Notes under the pieces: generated by a model
What the model was told of the DNA's origin: nothing
What the model saw: the letters and a program-made list of their open reading frames with translations, nothing else
Databases searched by the model: none
Made by a program: the position numbers and the translations under genes
Shown here: positions 1-11,400 of the stretch, in pieces
How the letters are laid out: every line of letters begins with the position of its first letter
Position numbering within the stretch: the stretch's first letter is position 1
Assembly: GCA_023053575.1 (NCBI GenBank)
Contig: JAKZAP010000010.1
Span: 14,159,225-14,223,224, forward strand
Source of the DNA: Branchinecta lynchi
Lineage: Eukaryota > Arthropoda > Branchiopoda > Anostraca > Branchinectidae
DNA length: 64,000 nt
Direction of reading: 5' to 3'

Positions 1-565
1 GCCAGCGACAAGGGAACTGCTTGTTTTACTGACAAAAACAGTTTTTCTGCTTTTTTCAGTGATTTTGCGTAGTTTCATACCTCATAAAAAGAAACTGGAT
101 TCCCGCATCTTAACTGACAAATACACTCGCTCGTGACTCCCAAGTCGTTGAATACAACTGATAATTCACCACGCAAAGTGTTTACAGTACTTACATTCAA
201 TCGCTGGGACAACCACGTTCTGCCATGGCAGACTTTCCCTTAACCCTGCCATTCTCCGAATGAACGATCGTCTGCCCACATCTGTCTTTCGAAATTACAA
301 ACCGTCCAAAGGGAAGGGCCCATTTGCTTAACTGGAATCATGAACCGTACCAAACTCCCAAAAATGATCCAAGGCTGTTCTTACAGACAGCTTTTGGCAC
401 CCATATTGCCGTATTCAGCCTTTAGTATTATACTTAGCTCCCTTATGGGATTATAAGCTTCTGATCCCGCCTTTCGCCATTGCTTCGTTGTACCTACGAC
501 TTTTTAGCGCTTTTTCAGCCTAGCCAAGTTTTGATAGTCACGCAAGGCAAACTTTGCCGAAAGCT

Positions 566-860
566 TCAAGTGCCGCCGAGAACTTTTTCACACATAAGGA
601 CATGAGAAGCTTTAAAAGTATTTTCTGTCATTTTGGAAGACATGGTAGACTATCAGGCTTACCTTCTATATCTCGGATTTCTTTTATTTTGCTTGGTTTT
701 CCCACTGTTTAACCCCGCCGAAATATTTTGCGTCCAAATCTCTAATTTCACGTGGCAAGTAATGGTATTTTCGAAAACCGATAATTCTGAGGCATTTCAT
801 CGTGAAAAGATCATTTCTAGTAAATGGTGTGCTTTAAACTTCATATCTTAAATAAATAAA
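566..860 (+). repeat. Dispersed repeat R1, copy 1
   Basis: This segment is collinear with 56150-56690. Shared landmarks in the same order are GAAAGCTTCAA, GGAAGACATG, TTTTGTTTTGC or a close variant, TTTTGCGTCCA or a close variant, and near the end GAAAAGATCATTTCTAGTA. It ends in an A-rich AAATAAATAAA stretch that could be a retroelement 3' end. The other copy carries an additional inserted element, so R1 is older than that insertion. No coding content was recognised. Confidence 0.6.
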
Positions 861-896
861 CTATGTTTCTTTGTATATCACGTTACAAAGGAGGGA

Positions 897-1700
897 ATGA
901 AACTACTCTCGAACTGCGAACGTTTAAGTCAAAGAAAGAGTGTTGAAATTGAACCGTTCAAACTTAGATCTTAAATGAAGAAAATAATTTTTTCTGTAAT
1001 CCGTGCTGAAAATACTCACAAAGGAGAGACCAAGTGTAAAGCCGGGGTCGGAGCCGGGTTCGTTGACTGAAATTCGTCTTAAAGGACACCTGAATAAGAG
1101 TACCAAGTATCATCCCTATCTGTATGACTTCCGTTAACAATGCCTGCAGAAAACCCAATCCAAATACGAAATAGTGTTTCCAAGCTATGATTTTGCTCCA
1201 TTTTGCATCTGTCCTTATTTCAGTACCGAGCAATTTTAGAAATGAACAAATGTCTCCAATCAACCCTTCTTCTGGAATATTTTTTAACCAGTTAAGCCCA
1301 AACGTGTATCTAGAAGAAATTGCAATACGATCCGGCCAGCGCTGTACAATATTTGAATGAATTGCGCTTTTTTTCTTGGAGTCTGCATGTGCAAACCTCC
1401 AGAAACGATTAGACCTATTTGGAAAATGTCACGCTCAGGAGAAGAATGCTCTCCGTGTCCATTTCTGTAAACATGTTCTACATGGTGTGTTCAAGTATGG
1501 TTTGATTGTTCAGGTACCCTTTAAAACAAGGTTCGACCCTCGGACTCAACTGCCCAGACCGAACACGTTAAAAGCAAATAAACAGTGTTGAAATTGCACC
1601 ATTAAACTTTAAATCTTAAACAAAGGAATATTTTTCTTTGGTAACTCGCGTTGAAAATACTCACACAGGAGTGAATGAATCTTCTCTCGAACTGTGCAAC
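897..1700 (+). repeat. Partial direct duplication about 0.65 kb apart
   Basis: Parts of 897-1035 recur at 1585-1700. Shared words include GTGTTGAAATTG, ATCTTAAA and TTGAAAATACTCACA, and the flanking phrase CTCTCGAACTG sits near 905 and again near 1690. Divergence is substantial, so this is an old duplication or two copies of one repeat family. Confidence 0.45.
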
Positions 1701-1930
1701 TGTCAGTTGTATCTTTGGAACTGGCTGCGGTGCCACCCTTTGTGGTCTTGCGGGCTCTTCACCGGTCTTATACTTTTGTTTAGATCCAGATTCATTTAAT
1801 TTTCAAATATTCGAAATTGATAAACTTACATCACTTCACGGCTGAGAGTGGGCTCGGTGGCCAGAGGATACCGCGAGGTTTCTCCACTTAACGCGAGTAT
1901 CCTCTCGTTACGGTTTATCCGACTCCTACG

Positions 1931-2233
1931 CAGGGTTGCCACATGTCGCACGATAGTGTGAATTGTCACTCTGTTTCGTTTTTTTTCACTCTTGTCCTAC
2001 GTAGGGCATAAAAGTCACTCTATTTTAGAAAATGATCAAATGTGTCATTTTTGCAGCAGGGATTCAGACCACAACTGACTATTTCAAGATTTTTTCATAA
2101 AATTAAAATGTGTCATTTTTACAGAGACGATTCCGACCAAAAGTTAACATTTCATGATGAATAAGCTTCACTCCCAATTCACTCTCTGTTTTGTGCCAAA
2201 AATCACTCTAAATATTTTGATGTGGCAACCTTG
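1931..2233. mobile_element. hAT-like MITE (CAGGGTTGCCACAT family), copy 1
   Basis: The element begins CAGGGTTGCCACATG and ends ATGTGGCAACCTTG, which are imperfect terminal inverted repeats. It is flanked on both sides by the exact 8-bp direct repeat CTCCTACG (1923-1930 and 2234-2241). An 8-bp duplication with a CAGGG start is the hAT superfamily signature. At about 300 bp with no open frame it is non-autonomous. Other copies lie at 30568-32923 (interrupted) and 58260-58599 (inverted). Confidence 0.85.
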
Positions 2234-2406
2234 CTCCTACGAGTGTATTGCGAAGCTGTTTAAGCTTCGTGAGTTAGGCTGGAACGTTTCGAAGCGGTTT
2301 AATGTAGGCATACCTGTGTCTGGACGTTCAAATTCTTTGCGGAAGTAGTGGAGATTCGGGAAGTTCTTTTACGTCTTGTTTTGTACTAATTCCTTTGGTG
2401 TTGCAG

Positions 2407-2491
2407 GTGTGGAAAGCAGTTCGTCAAATTCGTTAATATGTTGATGAACGATACGACGTATTTGCTTGACGAAAGTATGGAATCTCTAAAG
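2407..2491 (+). CDS. UBE4B: UBE4B exon a (Ufd2 core)
   Basis: The acceptor TTGCAG precedes the exon and GTAACA follows it. After one leading base the frame reads [20 protein letters not shown] and then DESMESLK, matching the GKQFV..NML.NDTTFLLDESLESLK block of the UBE4B core. The exon ends in phase 0 directly before the RIHE start of the next exon, as in the human protein. It begins with one base of a split codon, so the previous exon outside the window must end with two. Confidence 0.93.
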
Positions 2492-5400
2492 GTAACATTG
2501 TTTTTGTTCTGATATTCTAGCAAAAAGGCTGTCGCCTTAGTAGACATATATCTGATGATGGATTGGATTGGATTAGATTAGATACACTTTTATTTACACA
2601 TGTGTACAAAACATTCTGCAGCACCTGCTAAGAAAGCCCCAAAGGGCTTGTCGGCCGCCGGTGGCAATCTTATCCATTCTGCATATTCTGGTAACCCTGT
2701 GTTTACATTATTCTACATGCCATTCAGACACGGTTCATACACATACAACAAATATTCTGCTTACTAAAAACACTCACGCATAATTACTACTCTTTTGCCA
2801 GGAAAAATCTCTTCGCTGTAGCTTTGAAGGATGCCAGATGACTCGAATTTCTAACTTCAACTTACATCCCATACAGATTTGGCAAAATTTCAAGTCACGA
2901 AAGAAGCTCTAAGAACAGATAATGATAAGATAAAAACAGATTTATTTGCTCTCAGTCATCAGATCTTAAAGCGCGCCTTGCACTATTTACTGTTTATATT
3001 CCAGTCTAAAACTATATGAATAATGTAAAACTAAGGTTTGCTTTTAGTAAATTAATACACGGCTTTGGCCAGTTTAAGTGTTTCCCAGATCCATTGGACT
3101 TCTAGCAAAAACTTGGCAAAATTTAGAAAATCGCTTTTACGCGTCAGTAGCATGATGCTCGAACATTCGCTGGGAGCACAATGCGCACGGAAACTAGTGC
3201 AGTGGCAAGTTCAAAGATTAGTGATGTATCGTTAGCGGGATCGAGATGTAACATACTAAGTTTGGGTCTCCCGGCTTAAGAATCAATGTGTGCAGTTACC
3301 GAAGTAGTCTGCATTTTTAGTATAGGTACGACGGGTCCTTTGAAGTGTCTTACCTAATAATAATGCAACCTACTTCCTTAATTGCTCTATCCATTCCCGA
3401 TAAAAAAAATGCAAAAATTAGTTGAGCGAAGTTGTAAGCTTTAGTAGCATACAGCAGTGAATACTTCTGGATACAGAGGACAACGTTCGCTCGCGTGTAG
3501 AATTCGCTCCGATCACAGTTGAATATTTTCGACCCACATATATCTGACCGAAATTTTCGGATTGAAGCACGCATGCGATAGGCTACTTCCGAAGTTCGGA
3601 ACGAAGGAGAAGATCGGAGGGACTGCAGTAATTGGACTATATGTGCATATTATTTAACCGATGACCCGGCAGCTGATGAGTAGCAGATGCGCGGTTTTAT
3701 GCTTTGCAGACTCGATGTCGCCGTCAGATTCAAATATTTTACCAGCGCTAAGGCCGTGATGCCTGTTAATTTTTCGTAGTATGATTTCTCGGCGACCTTC
3801 TTCCAGACAAATAAGTTTGCTCCTCCGAAATCGTGACGACAAACAAAAAAGTCAGCAGATGCTTTTTCGATTCTTCCTCTTCCTGGCAATGCTTGTTATG
3901 CAGAACATTAAATGCACGACGTTTTAAAATCACGACACATTAAATCATAATGTTGTATGTTTAAACCACGCATCCTTGTGTGGTCTGTTACGAAACATCT
4001 GACAGTATAGGTCTAGTTGAAAGTTTCTCCTTGGGCCAAGCTACCTTCTGAAACCTTACCAGTCTCTACAGATCGTGAAAACACGTACTTCCAATCATTC
4101 TGCTCACCCACGTGTTCGTCGTTTATTCTGCTTACATTCCCAAATATCTCCACCCGCGGGTCATCTAACTTGCGGCATTCATAAGTTAGGTGCAGCGAAT
4201 TCTCACGCTCACTACCACACATCGGGCAGAAATAGGGACAAGTGCGTTCCAAGTGTCAGTAATGATGCTTATCTATTATTTTTTATTTTGCTTAAGACCC
4301 ATCATATCAGACCCCCTTCTTAGCTATTCTGAGTGCTCTGCATGATTTTCTGTAAAAAGCATTATCTCTGCATCCTTCTCACAGCCTTGTGTCCTTTTTT
4401 TTTTTTTTTTATCTATATTTTTTTTTTATCTATATTTAGATATCTATATTTTTTTATCTAGCTTATTTTTCATAAAGTACTTTGCTTTTTCAGCGAATCC
4501 ACGAAGCACAGGAACTGATGTCTGATGCGGTGGCTTGGGGAATGCTCACGGCGGAGCAGCAACACAGCAAACAAAACCAGATGTCGGACGACGAGCGCAT
4601 GTGCAGGTATGTACGTTAATCACAATATTTATTATTATTATTATTATTGCTCCCAAGAGCCTCTTGAGCCCTGGAGCCAGATTTGTGGTTTGCTACTGCA
4701 AACCATATTAGTTACGTTTTTGCGAACATCATAGAGCGTGTTCCACCCTTCTAACAATAGCTACTATATATTAGTTACTATTTCCGTTCCATCCTCACGA
4801 AAAGCTACTACGCTGACCGTTCCAACCTTCTCAGAATAGTAAGTAATAGTTACTATTTGCTTACCATGCTCGGGAGCGCAGTTAGCGTAGTAACTACGCA
4901 TCTCTGTAACGGGATTGGTCGGATTCGCGGTGGCGTCATATCCTGCTGGAAAATAGAAAAATCGTTTCAGCCTTGACGGGAAAAAGCCAGAATTCGTACT
5001 ACGGTAAGTAGGGTGGAACAGGCTCATAGTATCTGACACCACAGTAACTCAACTTGCATTTTGTCGTTTTCGAAGTTAATACCGTGATGATAATGCGGTA
5101 GTTTCGCTAAAACGGTAATTGCAGATTTTTTGTTTTTATAGAAGTCATTCCGAAAGAAATACTTATATCTACTCACACAGCAAGTTCCAGACTTCTTTCA
5201 CACCAGTTTGGTAAAAACCTAGGCTCTTCAGTATAAGATGATAAAAGTGTGTCGACTTTTTCGGATACCACGTTTACTGGCCGGAAAATCAGTACCGTAA
5301 CTACGAAAACCATGCTATCAGATTCCACAGTAACTGCAAGAACGATTTAAGACCATGATATCAGATACCATGGTAGCCTATCTGCAAAAATGCAACTCTT

Positions 5401-8400
5401 GTCTTTTGCAGTTTGACGGCCATATTGCCATGCCAAATACTGCGCTGTTAGAAGCTTCGCAACATTTACAGAAGGATGCGTAGTTTCCAAAGACAGGAGG
5501 TAACACACTATCTGTTGATGTAAAAAAAAATGTAGAATTAGACTTTACCTGTTACGGTTCTGTAGAACATAACAGTCTAGCAAAGCTGGTTTGCAACGTT
5601 ACTTTTAGCGAAAACAGTAAGGAGTCAAAAGTGTAATGTGTCATCATATATCTTTAGCGTATTTATTGTTTAGATCTCTTTAGCAGAGCTTATAATAATA
5701 ATGTACTTTATTTCCTTAATAGCTTGTATTATACATGCTAGCACTGGATCGTCATTCACGCAAATAACATATGACAATTACATAAGTAGACACTTCATCT
5801 ACACGTACAACTTGAAAATGTAATTTAACTTAACTAGAATTAAAATATTGGGTAAAATAAGGTATAAAATATTTCAAGTAACGATCTATCGAGTTTATGG
5901 GTGGTCTTTCTAGTCTCTGGGAATCAGCGTCCCTCTGTCTCTGTCGCGTATTAGGCCTGCTATTTGCTGTAGTCTCAAAGTCAGGTAGAATGGCACGATG
6001 AGCATGTGATGCCAGACACTTGCTCCCGACCGCTATTGTCAGTTGATGCCGCCTTTAAGCAAGGGTTGGCAGGTCAGGCTTGACCAGGCCATCCTTGTAA
6101 GAACGATAACCCGGGCCGAGCGTAATTTCTTTCTAGGACGGCTTCTAGTCTATCGGTTTGTGCGTTGGTGAGTCCTGGGTGCCAAGCCGGACAGGCATAC
6201 TCGAGGCAAGGTCGGATGTACGTGCAGTAAATACAGCGTAAATCTCGCGACGGAATTGCAAAACGTCTGAGAACCGCGAACGACTTGAGGAGAGGTGCTG
6301 CTTTTCCAGTAATATACTGTACGTGAGAACTCCACTTAGGGTCATCATCAATTAACAAACCGAGGAGTTTAACTGTTGTTTTGGACTGTAGACCTGTATC
6401 CTCAATCCCAGGAAGGTCCCGTTTTAAAAAAGACACTTTGAGTACAACACTCTTTATCTCGCTGCAATGTGTCAAAAACTGTTGAAAGAGGTGATTCGTC
6501 ATCCGAAGGAGAAAGTGAACGGACCGAAATGGTTGAAAGATGGTCAGCAAATTTAAAACAGTGATAAAAGGTAGTCAAAACTTTGTTACCCCCCCCCCCC
6601 CTCCGCTCCCGTCGTCCGTGCGTCGGTCTGAGAGGAACACTGCAATAATCCGTTTTTGCCGTACCCTGCCGATTCGTCAGAATAATTTTTGGATAGTTTT
6701 ATCCCAGTGTTATTTTTAGGGTATTTCTCGTAACGTACCAGTTGATCTTTTGTCGTATTCTGTAAATATCTTTTGTAGTATTCTTAATATTTCCTTGCTG
6801 GCCTCTTCTAGCTTTTGGCTATTTGGCATTAAAGTTGATGGATAGATTGATTGATTGATCTTGTACCCACTATCTGAAATCACTTATGCCAAACACTTAT
6901 GGACCCTTGCCTGCTAAATCAAATTTAAGATTATTTATTTAAAATTGGCAAATTATCAAAACTGAAACCTAATTTTCGTGCAAGCTTTGCCTGGCATGGT
7001 ATAGTATGTCGAAAAGGAACGAAGCATTTTCGAGGTCAAGCACTCGGCTTGGGTCAAAATCCCCGACAGGTGGGGGTACTTGTATGTTTTTTTCACCCAT
7101 CTTAATGTTAAAATGGTAGACTTGAAGTACAACACATAAAAAAAGAAACAAGCGCGCAAGGGCTCAGACATGGAGTGTAAAAGGATGAATTGAATTGACT
7201 TAGTTTCTCCCTTCCCGTAACGTTTAAGATAAGTATTGCATAGTTACCCATGAAACCAACAATTGAGCTCTCAAAGAATCTCCAAACACAGCTCAGGCCA
7301 TCTCTCATACAATCAGTCATGCTCGCTACGAGCACAGTAGGTTTGTTTCAGTACACTTCGTTTACTACCTTGCTCGAACACACTAATGTCACAGTAATAA
7401 ATTTGCTAAGTGCGTTTCATCTGACACCTTCCACAACAACAAACGTTAGTTCACTTAGAAACGCAATCCCTTCACATAAATTGTAATTCGCTCTCCAATC
7501 ACATTATTGTCCATCTTTGTCTTTCCAGTTTCGCTTCGTATAAACACCGTAGGCTTGTTCCAATACACTACTGGCTTTACTTTCATCAATCTTTAAATCT
7601 ATTTCGTTTGTTATACCTTGTTGAAACGTACCCCTAAAAAGCACAGCTAGACCCCGGCGCCGACACTTGTGCCAAGTTTCAACTTAATCTCTGTCATTGG
7701 ATTATGGCTCAATGGGCAATCTGGGCCCAGTTGCCCCTGAACCTGGTGGATGTGGGGGGTGGGACCCCTACTAAGTACAACTAGACTCCATTGCGAACAG
7801 TTATACCAGCTTTCAACCTCATATCTGTCATTGTTCACCGTTTATAAACTCCACTCAATGGGCAATCTTTGCCCGTTTGCCCCTGAATCGGGTGGGTGTG
7901 GGGGTTGGGACCTTCAAAGGGCACAACTAGACCCCAAGACCCACAAGTGTACCAAGTTAGAACGTGATACCTTCACTGGTGAAGGTACCTTCAAAACGGT
8001 GAAAAAACAAAAACTGAAGCTGCTGCAGCGCTCGCAATAGTGGATTGTCTCGACTCGACTTAAAAGGAAAAACAGAAAAGAAAAAAAAACTAAGTATTTC
8101 TAATGTAACCACTAAGCCGAATAAGTATCACATATTTCAGACAACTTAAAAAAAGAAAAAGCTTCGTCTTTATGCTTGTTCTTCTTACAAAGTACCCTTT
8201 CAGCCTAAAGTGACTGCAAATTTGGCCCCAAGCCATGACTTGTGTTGCGATGTCGAAATTAAGTACTAACTAGCGAGATGGAGATGACAGACCTCAGCTT
8301 AGGCACATTGTCGACCAGTGATTTGTCGGTGCCAGACTGTTTAGTCCTTTGTTGATCAATATCGCTTTGTCCAGTGGCCGGGGTAGATGTTAGCCATAGG

Positions 8401-11400
8401 GTTACGACGACTGTATTTCTGTGTGAAGATGCATTCTCGACCTGATGTTATGGCGAGTTTGTAGTAGGCCGGACAGAAGATGGTAAATGTCCCGAGTATA
8501 TAGTCATCAGAGTCAGGATGGCCTACTACACATGCAGTACTTCACGGGTTCATTCTGGGTACCCCAGGTCAGTTGACACTATGGTTTGCAGACCGATGTC
8601 GCTATAGGCTATCAACCGCCCATCGTACACTGGGCCTTACAGCCCAGCCCACCTATAACAACGACCTATAGTCAGTATATAGCAAAAGGTTTGTTCACTG
8701 GTTACTTCCAATATAATATCAACCCTTGCATTTAAAGAATTGGGTACCGCTCGAAGCCCGTAAAAGAAGTGTGTTCACTCATGATCATGGCATTAGTCAT
8801 GATGAGCACAGGGTTAATAAAATAGTTCAAGAGTGAACAGTATAAAAGATACAACTAAGTAAACGAAAGGGGTATAGCGCTGCCTAGCGTTTGCAGAAGG
8901 CACCTCTGCAACAGAAGCTAGCCAAAGAGTTCAGGGCCATTTTGGTTTCTGAGATAATGACATAGATTTGTATGAAGGTATATGGTCTAGTTATAAATTG
9001 TAGACCGATTTTGTGTATTTTGTTATATTTTTTCTACTCGCCAGATTTGGCGGATATAAATAAATGAATTGAATTGAATTCTGCACGCCGCTACTGCTCT
9101 CGTCAGTCCCCATATTGAATATATATTTTTTTTTTTGCAGGTCGTACCTCACGCTGGCCCGGGAGACTGTCGATATGTTCCACTACCTCACCCAAGAAAT
9201 CCGGGAGCCTTTCATGCGACCTGAACTAGTCGACCGATTATCGGCAATGCTGAACCACAACCTAAAGCAGCTGACAAGTCCGGAGTGCAAAAATCTTAAA
9301 GTCCGGAATCCGGACCAGTATGGATGGGATCCGAAAAAGCTACTTAGTCAGTTGACGGACATTTACTTGCACTTGGATTGTGAGGCCTTTGCTCAGTCGC
9401 TCGCTGGAGATGAGGTAGGTTTTTCCAACCTTACGACCGTGTACAAATTTAGGAATTTCCGGAATTTAGTCCCGGACACGGAAGAATAGCTCTGGTGATA
9501 CAGAGTCTTTCAACCCAAGCTGACTGCGAATCATATTTGACGGTGCAAAACGGATAAGTCAACTACATTTTTAAAATGTAGCTGACTTATCCCTTTTGCT
9601 CCGTCAAATATAGAATATCTCTGTCCGACAACACCTTAAAAGTGTTCTTACGTCAAAAGTTGTTTCGAAGTTGCACACATAACACTTTTATTCAAGCTTT
9701 TGAGCATTCAGAGAAACCAAAAACAGCAGCCGTGTCCAAAATGAAATCACAGCAACCTTTTAACTCTAAGCAAGACTCACGAACGAATTTTCGAAGCTAA
9801 ATATTTCGCTAGGCTACACTGTCAGCAGGTAGACAACACTTTTTTTTTATGCACAACGGAGCGCGTTCAAAAAAACGTTTTTTTTTTCTACAACAGATCT
9901 TGGACGAGAGGAGTTTTTGTATGGCAAAAACGTTGAACCGTGAAAAACGTTTACTGCGCCAAAAGTGTTGCGCCAAAAGTGTTGTGTCCAAGAAAACGTT
10001 TTGTCAAGTTTTACCGTTATGCATACAAAAACGTTGTGTTACTTTATAGCGTTGTAGAAAAAGCGTTGTAGAAAAAAAAACGTTTTTTTGAACGCGCTCC
10101 GTTGTGCGTAAAAAAAAAGCGTCACACCCAAAAACGTTGTTCGATGAAAAACATTGTAATCGAATATAGTGTTGCTACACACCTTTTCGAGAAAACGTAT
10201 AAAACGTAGGCTAATCGACTAGTTATTTACATTTCGCAATTGAAGTGGCTCCATTAAATCCAATTACTTTTATGTAAATCCATAATGATATTTACATATA
10301 TGTATACTAAAATGACATCTTCTTTAACTTTCATTTTCACTATGGTTGTACGTCTTGTGTATAAATAAGGTGTCTCAACGTACAACGGAGTCTTGCGACG
10401 ACCAAAACACGACAGGTTGACTTGATATTCTGGCAAAAATCCTCGTGGCACAAATAGTTATGGGCCCTTGTGGAACACCAAAATATCTCGTTTTGCCAAA
10501 AATACGTTGGAATGTGTGGTTGAGATGCACACTTTAAGAGGGATTTGGAATCTTTTGTGAGCAAAACCCTAGAGGTACAACTGATCTTGGGCCCATGGGG
10601 AAGATGAAAATGTATCTGTATCAGTCCAGACCTAATATGTAACATCTGGAATAAGTTGTCCTGTCAGTTTTCAAGTCTCATCGCCGGATAAGGGAATTCA
10701 GGGAAACGACAACCTGTTAAGGTCTTAATACACCTTACAACTTGCATAGTCCTTGCCTATATAAAAGTACTCTTCGTACCACAAGATACCCCCCCCCCCC
10801 CCCTTGTCAATCCGCCACAGTGGCCGGATCTGGGTCCGATCTGTGAATAGAACATCTAAGACGCATGCTCTTGCCATTTACCAAGTATCATTCTTTCCGA
10901 TCCCTACACTCTAAGCCTGCCACAACATATCTCATGCACCCCCGATTCCTACCGCAATAGTCGGATCCGGTCCGAACTTTAGATGAAATATCTTAGATAC
11001 ATGCTCTTGCCAGTTATGACGTTTCATTCATCCGATCCTTTTTTCGAAAGTTATGCATGCCTTAACATTCCAGATTCCCCCACCCTCCACTACTTCTAAG
11101 ATTGTCAGCTTCAGGAAGTGACAATTTTTAAATCAGTCTGGTTTCAGTCGTGCTAAAAGATCTAGAGGTAGGCTGACCCTAACTCGTGATGACCAGACGG
11201 ATGAGAAAACCATTGCCATATAGCACTTGAGCCCAAGACAAATATACTGTTAAAGCCAATCTGACCATTCATAATACAAGAAACAAACTCTTTTGTTATT
11301 TTGTAAGAGTATGCACTTTAGTTTGTTTTTTGCTGAAGACGGTTGTAGCGGAAGTGCTGCCGAAGTATTCGAACATTTATTCATCCTTCGCATCATGTCG

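Larger units (their letters stand above)
1..2406. other. Upstream intron or flank of UBE4B gene, no exon recognised
   Basis: No exon of the downstream E4 gene could be recognised here, although the first visible exon (2407) is internal to the protein, so at least part of this stretch should be intron. The only structures I see are three repeats listed separately: a dispersed repeat at 566-860, a duplicated segment within 897-1700 and a MITE at 1931-2233. The small open frames present lack codon bias and recognisable motifs. Confidence 0.6.
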
